Assembly: GCA_037957365.1 (NCBI GenBank)
Contig: JARHVA010000123.1
Span: forward strand, 1,664,001-1,728,000
DNA from: Torreya grandis
Taxonomy: Eukaryota; Streptophyta; Pinopsida; Cupressales; Taxaceae
Direction: 5' to 3'
DNA: 64,000 nt
Shown: positions 31,027-43,400 of the stretch, one piece after another
Layout: each line of letters starts with the position of its first letter
Position numbering within the stretch: the first letter of the stretch is position 1
Made by a program: the position numbers and the translations under genes
The notes under the pieces: model-generated
Database searches by the model: none
What the model saw: the letters and a program-made list of their open reading frames with translations, nothing else
Told to the model about the DNA's origin: nothing

Positions 31027-32700
31027 CACATGAGGCAAGGCAAAAAATTCCTCTTATAGGTACATATACACACACCACTAATCCACTTTCCCTAAACAAG
31101 ACCACACTCCCCCTTGGCCATTGCGGTAATAATAAGATTGTTATAATTAATAAAAATAAGGTAAATAATATTACAATACTTAGCTCCTCTAAATCTAATT
31201 CTCCTCTAAAGTTAGGATAACCATGTGTAAATCTCCCACAAATTTAAAGGGGAAAGAGAGCTCACCTTCCAATCATATGACATTATCATAATAGTAATCC
31301 TAACAAACCTTCAAGCAAAAAGAGGTCCAACAAACCATTGAGCCACCACATAACATAAGTAAGGTAAGGTATAGCTAAGGCTAGGTTTAGGTGGTCTCTA
31401 ATTAACTTACTCATGACTAGCTTTAGGAACAACTGAGGGAACTAGAAGTATTATGGAGTCTCTTGAACCAAAACATAAGTAAACATTATAGGAGCCTCAA
31501 GGTTACCCGCATGGGGCAAGATGCCCATAATCCAATGTCAACTCTATATCAATAGCTATCTCTAGATTTAGTGAGTATTTAGGTATTTGTTCACATGACG
31601 TAAGGCTAAAAATTCTTCTTATAGGTACATAGACACACACCATTAATCAACTTTCCCTAAACAAGACCACACTCCCCCTTGGCCATTGCGGTAATAATAA
31701 GATTGTCATAATTTGTAAAAATAAGGTAAATGCTATTACATCACGTAATTCCTCTAAATCTAATTCTCCTCCAAAGTTAGGATAACCATGTGTAAATCTC
31801 CCACAAATTTAAAGGGGAAAGAGAGCTCACCTCCCAATCATATGACATTATCATAATAGTGATCCTAACCAACCTTCAAGCAAAAGGAGGTCCAACAAAC
31901 CATTGAGCCACCACATAACATAAGTAAGGTAAGGTATAGCTAAGGCTAGGTTTAGGTTGTCTCTAATTAACTTACTCATGACTAGATTTAGGAGCAACTA
32001 AGGGAACTAGAAGTATTATGGAGTCTCTTGAACCAAAACATAGGTAAACATTATAGGAACCTCAAAGGTTACCCACCATAGGGTAAGATGCCCATAATTT
32101 AATCTCAACTTTATATCAATACTTATCCCCAGATTTAGTGAGGATTTAGGTATTTGTTCACATGAGGTAAGGCTAAAAATGCCTCTTATAGGTACATAGA
32201 CACACACCACTAATACACTTTCCCTAAACAAGACCACACTCCCCCTTGGCCATTGCGGTAATAATAAGACTGTTATAATTTGTAAAAATAAGGTAAATAA
32301 TATTACAATACTTAGCTCCTCTAAATCTAATTCTCCACTAAAGTTAGGATAACCATGTGTAAATCTCCCACAAATTTCAAGGGGAAAGAGAACTCAACTC
32401 CCAATCATATGACATTATCATAATAGTGATTTTAACCAACCTTCAAGCAAAAGGAGGTTCAACAAACCATTGAGCCACCACATAACATAAGGTAAGGTAT
32501 AACTAAGGCTAGGTTTAGGTGGTCTCTAATTAACTTACTCATGACTAGATTTAGGAACAACTAAGGGAACTAGAAGTATTATGGAGTCTCTTGAACCAAA
32601 ACATAAGTAAACATTATAAGAGCCTCAAAGTTTACCCCCATGGGGCAAGATGCCCATAATTTAATCTCAACTCTATATCAATACCTATCTCCAAATTTAT
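31027..32700. repeat. Tandem array, about 566-bp unit, three copies
   Basis: Anchors CACATGAGG at 31027, 31592 and 32159, and CCTAAACAAGACCACACTCC at 31091, 31656 and 32223, give periods of 565 and 567 bp. Copies include the blocks CCCCCTTGGCCATTGCGG, CTAATTCTCC...AAAGTTAGGATAACC, CCAACAAACCATTGAGCCACC and TATTATGGAGTCTCTTGAACC. Sequence agreement between units is high, with scattered substitutions and small indels. The third copy ends at about 32700. A 25-bp piece of the unit (ATTTAGTGAGG-TTTAGGTATTTGT) recurs inverted at 32738-32762. No coding potential. Confidence 0.93.
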
Positions 32701-32762
32701 CATAGTTATAAATAAAATAAAGAAGATAAATTATCTAACAAATACCTAAACCTCACTAAATC

Positions 32763-33290
32763 ATTTTTGGTAAAGGAAGCCCCATATAGCCCCTAAAACC
32801 CTACTAAACTTGGAGAGTTGCTATGATCTCTCGTAACTTCTTGGGCTAGACAAAAAGGCAACCCTACACCCTAATCGCCAATGCATCCTTTCCTTACAAC
32901 CCAAAAACCCTTGTTAAAACTCTTGTTGGGTATTTTTCTATGCACTAGTCATTATGTATACACCACTTCACTTACCTTAAAAATAAATACTTACTACACC
33001 AACATATCATGCAAGCGAACTTACATGCTTACCTGAGGTGTAAAGAGAGACTAGTGAGGTGGGATTGGGTTAGTTGCAAAAGATGACTTGGGCCATTTGA
33101 CCTTGCTAAATTTTAGAACAACATCGGTGCAGACCAACACCTATTTATCTTAAACATTAAATAATAGCTATGTAGTAATTTGAGAGACAATCACCACCAC
33201 AAACATCATAAGTTTAGTAAAAAAGCTTAGATAGTACCATCAACCATTGATGATTTTTTTCAGTGCCTTGGCATTTATACATAATATACA
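32763..33290. other. Unassigned flank of tandem array
   Basis: AT-rich, with no recognised gene or repeat family. It separates the 566-bp array from the coiled-coil coding remnant. Confidence 0.35.
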
Positions 33291-33293
33291 TGA

Positions 33294-34090
33294 ATGTTTC
33301 CAATCTTAACAATATCAACAATGGTAAGGATTCCCAATCTCAAGAAAGCCGGAGAGGAGGAGCTTAGGATTCCCACTAACATTATGGTCAAGAAAGGCAA
33401 GGGTAAGGATGGAGATGTTCTGAAAGTTGTGTGGACCAGGTTAAGGAACACAACAAGATGGAAAAATTGTCTAAGGAGATAAACATCCATAAGGCTTTCT
33501 TGTGTTGGTTCATGAAAGACCACAATAGACTAAAATACTATTAATAATTTGAACCAAGATGGTAGGTCTATTTGCTCTAGGGTGGAAATGGAAGAGGTGA
33601 ATACCCAAGTGAAAATACTGAAAGATAAAGTTAATAGTTTGGAGAATGATGTTGAAAGCATTAAATAAAATCTAGGCATTATGGTGGATTACAAAAAAAT
33701 GGCAATGCAAAATTGCATGAACAATATGGACAAAATCAAGATTTTAATGAAGAGGAAACAAGAAGAGGATGGTCCAAATAAAGATATCAAGAAGAGCAAA
33801 GAATAGATGGAGGAGATGGTTAATCCTCAATTCTAAGCTCTTTTTCATATTGAAAAAGTTGCTAAGAGAATGAAACACAATTGGGAAGAGGTGTTTGGTG
33901 GAAGCAAAGTTAGTTGATTTGAGCTTTCTTTATGTTATTTTTGTGATGTTTTCTTGTTGTATTTAAGGTCCTGCTAGTTGTTTGATGGTTTGGGTAGGTT
34001 GTATTGTTTTTTAGCTCTTTTGGTTGAACTTGCATGATCCTTGTAAAGTGTAGGGTCCCTATTTAAAATGCCACTTTACCATTAATAAAG
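33294..34090 (+). pseudogene. Unrecognised coiled-coil protein remnant (repeat-associated)
   Basis: Frame pieces on the + strand are lysine/glutamate-rich. 33294-33482 is open for 62 codons. At about 33585-33670 the sequence VEMEEVNTQVKILKDKVNSLENDVESIK has heptad spacing typical of a coiled coil. 33690-33890 continues with MNNMDKIKILMKRKQEEDGPNKDIKKSKE and MKHNWEEVFGG. A T-rich tail (33910-34090) follows. The composition and the T-rich tail resemble the end of the protein at 38109-39750 on the other strand. Both may be first ORFs of LINEs, but this is inference. At least four stops. Confidence 0.35.
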
Positions 34091-34394
34091 AAAATATCAA
34101 CAATAATAACAATAAGTTCAACAACTACTCAACAATAATGTAAAAAAAAACCTAAACTAAGAGGCAAGGTGGGATTTTATTGGTATAATCCACTACCTTA
34201 CGATTACAATTAATAAATATGTTTCCCTTAAAGTACAAAATGTTTTCTAAATATAATAGAGTATGACTACTTAAAAATATTGTGGCTTGACTAACTGAAC
34301 CCTATATTCACACCATATTGCACTAGATCCACTTAAAACCTTATCAAGTAACAAATTTACTTAATTTTGATATGTTTGAAGACTTGTTTCCTTT

Positions 34395-36944
34395 ACCAAA
34401 ACCCTAGATTGGTGCTCCTCAATTTATGCCTTTTGGTTCACACAACCTCCTTCCCATTCATTGTGCTTTATGTTTTGCACCGACCAAATTGATGCCATTG
34501 GTGCATGTCTAGTCTTAGTAGGTCCTTCCAATCTAAGCACTCTTCCATTTCTCAATACATCTACTAATTGCTTCCTCACACTCTATTGAGCATGATGGCG
34601 CTTTGATAAATTTTATAAACATCAAGGTCTCAGAAGATCTTCATATCTATTGCACCTCGTGCCTTCATGCGTTACTCATCCAAAATACATGCACCTTTTG
34701 TGCCCTCCAACTACTAAAAAAATTAGACATGCAATTTTATATTTATTTAAAATTATAATCCAACATCACCACACAATAACCTTGTTGTCCATCCCAAGAC
34801 AACCCTTCATTTGAATGTTGTTCTTCTATAAAATCCTAACCAATCTTATGAATCTCATCTTAAAATAGACCCCACCTTGCAAGTGCAACTTGAATTATTA
34901 GTACCTTGTTCAACATGTCCATGGATAAAATCTTTAGTGGGAGCAATCGATCCCTATTCTCTATTTAATTTAATTTTTCCATTTTCAATTCTAAGACAAC
35001 TCCATCATATGTCTCACACACTCTTATTTCTTCATCCATAACTTTATGCTATAAGACTTAAATAATTTTCTCAAACTCTCTACGCTTTAATTTGATTTTA
35101 TCTCCCAGTTCATTGGTTTCCTCAGTTTGGAACACTTTCATTTCTAGATCTTTTTGTTTCATTTCCTCCTCAAGTAGACACGCATTAATTACTTTTGTTT
35201 GGCACATGAAATTTTGAAATACCAAGGTTCACCTTATCTTAGAGCTTAGCTATCACCTTCTCATAACTTTTTAATTTCTCATTAAATTGTTATTGTTCTT
35301 TCTCCTTTTATTCTTGTTCCATTTCACTGACGATGATTCTCTTGTCCTTTAATTAGAATCGATCTACTATCATTCCAAATTGGTCGATATAATTTATTTC
35401 TTTTAAGGTGACTCCATCCATCAAATTGGGATCCTCAAGGGTGATATTTTCATAAATTTTTAATATTTTCAGGTAATTTTTGTTTTGCTAATGAGTTCTT
35501 ATTTGATTTTTATAGTTTTTTTATTTAAATCCTTACAATCATATGATATTTTTTGAAGCCATCCTCACTATTGCATACCTTGCTTGAAAATCAATCATTT
35601 TGGTTGGGTATATGTGCATTTATTTATTTATCTTCACCCTTGTTCATTTCTTCTCCAACCACTTTACCCTTTTCCCTTCTTCTCAATATTCTTCCTCATC
35701 TCTTCCTTCCTTATCATCAACCTGGCTAGCCAATCCTAGTTTCTTTTCCAATGCAATTATCTTATCAGTTAACGTGTTGTCATCATGTAGAGAGCTTACC
35801 TCATCATTCATGGGATCTTTTTCTAGCATTGCTTCTTTGATTGATGGCCCTAGGGAGTATTTTGTATCTCCATATCCACATGTGATGATGTTTAGTGGGT
35901 TACCGACCCTTGAGTCCTATGCTAAATTTGTAACCGTAATCATAGAATTACTTCTAGGTGGTATGGGTGCGACACTATACTTTATCTATGGTGTCACTTT
36001 GGAAGGCTCAACTAAATTTATCATAGGATGTGACATAGTAGGTTGCCCAAGTGGTGACTTTGTCAAAGGTGTAATTGGCTATCTCAAATTGAAGAGTGGC
36101 ACATTGTCCTCATTATCCTCATCATCTAGGTTTTGCATTGAAGATGTGTACTTAAAGTCCTTAGTGTTAGATTTTAGCTTTGGCTCAGTTTCCACACTTA
36201 CCCTACTTTGCTTCCTTCTGTTACCTAGTTGGAGGATACTACATAATTATATGACTATTCTATTTGCACATATGTATTCCTATTTATTTTGAGGGTTGTT
36301 ATCTCATCTTTCCAAACATATTTTACTAGATTAGTTCTTGTATCATTTTCTGCCACTTGTGTTTGTATTGGCCTTGTACCTCACTCTCCTTTGAGATTTC
36401 CAAGAATTAAGGCATGTGAGATATGAAAAATGTGTCAATCCTTATACTTTACCACCATTTCAACAAGTACATGCTTAATAAAAATAGAGACATCATCATA
36501 ATCAATGGCTTCATCCACCTCTACCTTGGTGGGGTACTTGTAGAGTGCTTTGAGTAGTAATATGTCCTCATCAATCTTCTCAGTGTTCACTTTCTTCTAT
36601 TACATATTGGGTACTATTTTCAACATGCTATCAAAATAATGTGTCAAGATCTCATATGGTAACTTGAGATAATGGTGTTTCATTCCTAAAAACTGGACAT
36701 AAGTTCTATATGCTTCCAACATTACCTGTGGAATGCACCATTCATCACCAAATGCTACTATCATATTATCACACCATCTGTCCATCTTTATCATGTAAGT
36801 TTTGTTATAGGTATTAGGGCACATGTAATTATTGTACCTCTTCCTTGGATATTCGTCCCACATTGGGTGAAACCACACCCTATCGTCATATCCATATGGT
36901 TCCAAAATTTCATTAATCAACCGAAAATAAGAATCATGCCCCAC
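34395..36944 (-). pseudogene. Unrecognised long degenerate gene, repeat-associated family
   Basis: The best part is a 114-codon frame at 36944-36600: tryptophan/tyrosine-rich (GYDDRVWFHPMWDEYPRKRYNNYMCP, then MIKMDRWCDNMIVAFGDEWCIPQ), with no family known to me. Same-strand frames continue with EVDEAIDYDDVSIFIKHVLVEMV (about 36530-36460), SHALILGNLKGE (36420), then from 36150 to 35640 a hydrophilic, proline-rich segment ending in a coiled-coil-like stretch (DDNTLTDKIIALEKKLGLASQVDDKEGRDEEEY), and more K/E-rich helix to about 35000. Extent beyond 35500 is uncertain. The 230-codon + strand frame at 35600-36292 is the antisense of this and looks like low-complexity shadow. It may be the Gag or ORF1 of an undescribed element, or an old host gene family. 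Confidence 0.4.
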
Positions 36945-37069
36945 CTAAATGAGTTTATTGTTGTGTGGGCCTTTTTGGCACTTTAAAATATATCATCACA
37001 TATAAACTTTACAATATTAAACTACACATTTTCTGTGGCCATCCTATGCGCAATGTATAGATATTACTT

Positions 37070-37815
37070 ATAGTAAAGTAGTTTTTGGGATAAACCATGT
37101 GAAATTTTTAATGTTTCTCAACGTTTTGGATCCACATTTGTGATCCTTCCTCAGGAGAAATTAGAAATTGAATGAAGAACAACATGACCTCCCACCCCAT
37201 AAAAGATGGTAGAAAAAATGACAGTTACAAAAAGTTTCACAAAAAGAATTAGCCATTGCACACAGTTTTCAAAAATAATAAACAAGAAAAAGAAAAGGTA
37301 GGCACCTATAAGGAAGTTTCTATTAAGGAATAAAAACCTGTATGAAATGAAATAATTAATAAATTGTGATTTTTTGATAATACTTATATTATAAATAGTA
37401 TTATAAGTATATACATAATATTTAATGATAATTAAGATGTTTAATAATTAATATTATAATGGTTATTAAATATTAAAAATAATTATTAAAATTTTAATAT
37501 TAAAATTATTCTCAATAGTGTATTGAAATTTTTTATTTTTATTAATATTTAAGATTTTATTAAATTTAAGATCAATTTTTTTTAAAACAATCTACAATGT
37601 TATAATAATAATAATTATTATTATTAATAATATAAACATTAATCTTATTATTAAATTACTTATATTAAAATATTATTAAATTCTAATAATATTTAATATT
37701 GTGAATATTGTAAAATATAACAAAAATAGTATAATATTAATGATATTTAAACTTTAAAATATTGTGACAATATTTCTATAACTAATATAATAAAATATTA
37801 TAGATATTAGTAACA
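37070..37815 (+). repeat. Left arm of long inverted repeat
   Basis: About 746 bp, more than 80% AT in its inner two thirds. Reverse-complement match to 43578-44351, including non-AT anchors: ATGAAGAACAACATGACCT / rc ATGAAGAACAGCATGATCT, GACAGTTACAAAAAGTTTC, TAATAAACAAGAAAAAGAAAAGG, TCTCAACGTTTTGGATCCAC. The match ends inward at GATATTAGTAACAA and outward at ATAGTAAAGTAGTTTTTGG. No open frame. Confidence 0.9.
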
Positions 37816-38040
37816 ATACAAATAGAGTAATTATCATAATATTAAATTAAACCTAGTAAAAATCATATATAAGGATAAAACTTTTGGTATTTCCACAAGT
37901 CTTTTAATAATTATCATATACTATAGATATTAGTCTTTCATTTTTTGAAAGACTTATGGAAATACCAAATTTTTTATCCTTATGTATGATTTTTACTAGG
38001 TTTAATTTAATACTATGATAATTACTCTGTTTGTATTGTT
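37812..38040. mobile_element. Foldback/MITE-like element
   Basis: 229 bp made of two arms of about 93 bp in inverted orientation: 37812-37904 (AACAATACAAATAGAGTAAT...) and 37948-38040 (...ATTACTCTGTTTGTATTGTT), with a 43-bp loop. Arms differ at about 7-8 positions. No coding. It abuts the inner end of the left long arm exactly. No target duplication is obvious. Confidence 0.85.
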
Positions 38041-38108
38041 TTTGATAAGTTCAATAGGAAAAAAGGGTCCTAAACCCTATATAAAGCAGCCCCAAGGGCA
38101 ACAAGGCC

Positions 38109-39750
38109 TCAAATGAGCCTAGAACAGTACATTACCAGCACATTAACAACATATATAAAATGGAATAACATAAAAACAAGAAAAACAACAAAACCATTAT
38201 GGACTATCAACAGTCTCATAGTTGTCCAAAAACTTAACCATATATTTGTAATCACCAAGGATTTCCATACCCACATCCTTGACCTTTTCATCAAAATCCT
38301 AAACATCAACAAACATCAAAGCCACACGGTGAAGAGCCTTGGCAACAAATTCTACCATCACCCTCCATTTCTTCTGCATCTTCTCCATCTTAGTTTTAAA
38401 CTCCTCAAGTTCATTAGTAGTCCTAACACACAATGAGCAACTACCTTTCTTCTTCTTTCCACGGGCTTCAACAACAGTCTCCTCCATCTCCTTCGAGCTA
38501 TACTTATTTATTTCAACAAAGTGACTTGCACCTTCGTCCTCCTGATCAAATTTTGTAAGAGTTTCATCTTCTTCCTCTCCCATGGTATCCTCAAGGAATT
38601 TAAAGTCATCCAAAATTTCAATGCTTTTGGGGTGAGAGGACAAGATTCTAACAATCTGGCTAGATCTTTGAACTCTAGTACCACCAGACTTTTCAACATC
38701 AATCCCATAATCACTCCTCTCATTTTTAGGACTAGGGTCCAAATCTTTGATGGGTTCTTCATCCCTACCAGAATCCTCCTTTTTGATTTTAGCCTTTTTA
38801 GACACTTTACCCTCAATCTCCCCAATCTTCTGTTCCCTTTTAGAGGGCACCACCGTATCCACCTTAGCCTCTCAAATAAGGGTCACAAGTTGTCCACTAG
38901 CTTTCTTCAAAGATTTAGGCTTGGGATCAAAGATTGGGGTCTCAATAGGAGTACTACATTCTTCAATCCGTAGGCCCCCCTTTAGGTTTCTAGAAGAGCT
39001 TTTGGGAGTCTTAGTGGATTTCTTATCTTCACCTTTAACAACAAGACTCAGAGTCGATGGGTTATCCTCAAGCAGACATACTTTAATAGTTTTCAGTGGG
39101 CACAGAGCCAAATGGAGGTGATACAGTCTCAATTAGAGGCCTTGGTGAATGGGAATGAGAGGGTTATGGTTTTTACCACATGATTCCTTAGCCAATTTAA
39201 TAGAATTCTCCAAAGATGTCAATAAAAAGAAGGGAAAATTGATTTCCATTTTATTCTTTAAATGATTGAGCAAGGCAAAGTGGTAATAATAAAAAACCTT
39301 AAATCTACCCTTGAGCATGAAATATTTCATAATCATGAGGTAGATTTGTCCCCACGCCTCCGATAGTGTCTCCCTATCAAACCCCCAATGAAGTTTCACA
39401 GCAAATTCTCCTTCTCTAAAAAAAATTGCCATATTCTTCAGGTTTGGAACCTTAATACATCAACCATGCTTTTTGCCTTTTATGGGGAGCCCCATAGATT
39501 ACCCAATCACTTCTTCCAAAACCTCAAAACCAATGCCCCCCAAATGAACCTGTTTGGAATCCTCTTCCCAAAACTCCGCAAACTAGTGAGACAGGTTCTC
39601 ATCATGGCCATTCATCACCTCAAGGAATGGAGCCACATCTCCCTCTTGAATAATGTGCAAGACTGTAGGGTCCTAGAAAAATTCCTCAGGGGAGGTCAGC
39701 TCAACCTTAACAATGTTGCCACCCATTTTCAACTCTTACAAATCGCATAG
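38109..39750 (-). pseudogene. Long repeat-borne protein of unknown family (candidate LINE ORF1)
   Basis: Reading the minus strand from about 39745 to 38100 gives an almost continuous protein of about 540 residues with roughly six stops and shifts. N-terminal part: VELTSPEEFF, HIIQEGDVAPFLEVMNGHDENL, HLGGIGFEVLEEVIG. Central part (39432-39133): EGEFAVKLHWGFDRETLSEAW, IMKYFMLKGRFKVFYYYHFALLNHLKNK and INFPFFLLTSLENSI. C-terminal part (38862-38299, 187 codons open): acidic and lysine-rich with EEEDETL and a coiled-coil end (TNELEEFKTKMEKMQKKWR). I know no domain for it. It lies 3' of a LINE ORF2 on the same strand, between long inverted arms. A T-rich tail follows at 38250-38050. A nucleic-acid-binding ORF1-like role is a guess. 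Confidence 0.5.
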
Positions 39751-40439
39751 CCAGAGAAAAAGATTATAAAAAATGAACTATTTAACAATATAAATAGGTC
39801 CCTCTATATACTTCTCATGGTTCCAAGGCCAAGAAAAAATAGCAATGATGGTGTAATAATTAAGGAGATTGGCATTACATTTACTACCTTGATTATCATT
39901 ATCAGAAAATACCCCTACTCGCTAACTCAAGTGAAAATGATGATCACTTATGATGAGGATTATGGGAAATTGATTATTCCTATGCCAAACTATCTTTTGA
40001 TTATCACACTCTGCCAACCTTTTCCATCTCATAATCCTTTTTAGCTGATTTATCCTTTTATTAACCCATTCAGTGGTCTTGTACCTCCTCATCATCTTGT
40101 TGAGCCTAGTTGTCATCTAATTTGTCCTTCTACCATTGCCTTACCTACTCAACATCCTAATAAGCCATTCATTTATTTAGGCCTTTCTCCTTTCTCTCCC
40201 ATTCCCTGTTGGCAACCTAGTCAACTCCCCTTTTTTCTTAACCTTATTCTCGCTCCAAATAAATTGAAAATATAAAATGCTATTCCCGCCATACTGAGTT
40301 TGAAATCTAAAAATTTCATACTCTTCAAAAAACTTAATGCCTTGCCCAAAATAGCCAACTCCACTAAACCAAAGTATGCTAATGATAAGGATATCATGAC
40401 ATCTAATTTGTGTATGTGCTTCCATCCTTATTAATAAGA
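39751..40439 (-). other. Junction between ORF2 end and the downstream repeat-borne protein
   Basis: Two short minus-strand frames (40425-40177 and 40116-39922) with basic composition (RTN, NKMMRRYKTTEW, KRIMRWKRL) but no recognised domain. Probably the LINE 3' region or the start of the adjoining unit. Confidence 0.3.
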
Positions 40440-43400
40440 GTCTAAATCTCTAGAGGTAGCCTGGACATAAGCCTCCAACACTGCCAGCCATTACTGTTAC
40501 TTCCCATGTTCGCCATAACATCTGCAACAACATTGCCTTCCCTATATATATGAGAAATATTATATTCCTCTATAGCATTGAGAAGCAACTAGATATCACC
40601 AATACTATCTAATAGAGTCAAACCTATACCCATTGATCCTGAGGCAACATTCACTATAAGCTTTGAATCCCCTTCCACATGAAGGTGTTAAATATGCAGG
40701 GAAATAGCTAGTTTAATACCCCATAACATGGCTAATGCTTTAGACTCATTATTAATTTTAATGCCAATTCCCCCTATATAAGTAGTCATAAACATTCCCA
40801 TATCAGATCTAATTATACCTCCTCCACTAGCCACCCTTGGATTCCCTTTCACTGCCCCATCAAAATTGAGCTTGAACCAATCATTTTGAGGCACAGTCCA
40901 TTTAGTTTTAGTCCTTGCTTTCTTTTTGGAGTTATCAATTTGACAAATATTTGGACTAACATTCCATTGCTTGGATAGTCTCTAATTTTCCTCTTCCAAT
41001 GGGTTATCAATAGCTTTGAATTTACAATAATTGATATTCTCTGCCAACAATTTAGAGAAGGTCTTGAATACCTCCAAGGGGGTTTTATACTTTTCCCTAA
41101 AAATTATGTTATTTTTCTCTTTCCACACATTCCAGGAAAGGTGAGGGGGAATTTGTATCCATAATTCTTTGATAATCGGGGATGCAGGTCAAAAGGGGAG
41201 TTTCCAATCTTCGATCAGGGCCATCACCTTTTCACCAAAAACCCAACATAAGTTTAATCTCTGCAAAATAAGACTCCAAACCTCCCAAGTAAATTTGCAT
41301 GCAAAAGGAGGTGTGTGATAGTTTCTTCCTCATTTCCACAAAGAATACACTTGTTTAGAATTTGAAAACCTCTCTTATTTATATTATCAAGCGTCAAGAA
41401 TTTGTTATGAATTAGGGCCCACCAAAAAAAGTTGATTTTAGGTAAGAGTTTAGGCAACCAAACTTTTCCCCACATACTATCTTCTCTAGGTTCTAGCAAC
41501 AGTCCATAAGCACTTTCACACTAAATAGACCTTTGTCATCCTTATCCCAAATCATCTTGTCTTGTTTAGGAAAGAGGGATAGTCTCTAATCTGTCAAGTC
41601 CTTCTGTAGCTGAAGAGCTATCTCTTTATCCTCATCTTGATCAATTACACAATCCAAAATACTCTTCCAGCTCCTAATACTCCCTGATCTACCAATATAA
41701 TTAGCCACTTTATCATTAAAGAATCTGTAGGCCCTATTCATTAATCTACCATAACCCAAGTATTTGAGGGGTTTGTTCTTCAACCAACAATCCTCCCAAA
41801 AATTGACACTCTTTCCATCTCTAGTCATCCATCTAATACATCTTCAAAGGAGACCCCAAGTTTTGAGAGTTCTAGTCTAGATGATAGAACCTTTGAGAAG
41901 TCCAACATTATAAATCTCCAGTAAGATATTTGGCATTCATGATATCACCCCAATCCTTATTTCCTTGAATTAGAGTCCATCCTATCTTTTCCATGACGGC
42001 CTTATTCATGAGTTGAATTCTTCTCAAGCCCAACCCCCATGACATTTAGGGGTACAAACCTTATCCCATCATACTAACACCATCCTCCTCTTTTCCTCTA
42101 CTCTGGACCAGATATTTTTTTTTTCTAAATTTGCTCAAACTTTTCAACCACATATCTCAAGATTTTGAAGAGACTTAGGAAGTAGTTAGGTATACCTTGA
42201 AGGGAATCTTTGAGAATTTGAAAATGTCCTGCTTGACTTAGTAAAGCTCCTTTCCAACTATCCAGCTTCCTCTGTATCCTCTCTATAATCGTATTTCAAA
42301 AGTTAGAAGTGACTTTAGTGATCGTGAGCAGAAGACCAAGGTAGGTAGCAGGAAACCTTGCACTAGAACAACCCAAATCTCTAGTAATTTTTGTTGCAAA
42401 TCCTTTTGAATGTTTATAAAATAGATGTGGCTTTTCTCAAAGTAAATGCTCTTCCCAGAGGTTTCTTCATAAACATTGAGAAGTCTTTTCCATCTTCTAG
42501 CCTCAACCACTGAAGTAATACCAAACAAAATAGTGTCATCAACAAATTGTTGAATGACCTATGGTTGGATAGTAGAGTCAGGCTTAATAACCCTTAGACA
42601 TCCATGCATCAACAAGTTACAAGCATTTCTACCTAGCACCTTTTCCATTAAAATGATTAGATAAGGAGAAAGAGGGTCTTTTTGTCTGAGTCTTCTCCTT
42701 GAGGGGAAAAAAACCTTTGGGGGAAGCATTGATCAACACTGAGAATCTAACCATGGAAATGCACTTCTTTACCAAGTTAATCACATGGTCTTGAAAACCA
42801 AATTTACTGAGAACCTTAAGCAAGAACTCCCAACTAACCCTATCATATGCTTTTGAAATATCCAATTTAAATATCATACCTGAAGTTTTGCTTTTGGAAA
42901 TATAATGAATGATCTCATTAGTGGTGATAGTTGCATCAAGTATTTGCCTACCTGAAATAAAATCTTTTTGATTGGAAGTAATGAACTTATCTAAGAGTGG
43001 TTGTAACTGATGGACCAATATATTCATGAAAAATTTGTACACCGTATTACAAACACTGATTGGTCTAAAGTCCATCATGGAGGTAAATTTCATCTTCTTT
43101 GGAATCAAGGTTATAAAAGTGTTGTTCAACTATAACAGGAGTCTTCCCATTCAAAAGAAATCCTTGGCTGCATTAGTGACATCCTTCCCAACAACATCCC
43201 AAAAAGTTTAGAAGAAAGTTGGGGGGAACTCATCCGAGCCTGGAGATTTGAATGCTCCCATAGCGAAGACAACCATCCTAACTTCCTCCTCTGTAACTGG
43301 TTTAATCAGAAGGCTATTATCTTCATTAGATGAAATAGTAGGAATGGAATTTAAAAGGGACTCATGATCTCTTGTGAGAACATTGGCATGATCAACAACC

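Noticed and set aside
31027..32700. CRISPR-like spacing of repeats
   Set aside because: The units are 566 bp and contiguous, in a plant nuclear context; a tandem duplication, not a repeat-spacer array.
35600..36292. 230-codon + strand frame, the longest in the window
   Set aside because: Rich in S, F and L and antisense to a more protein-like, charged minus-strand reading. No domain, no start context; treated as a shadow.
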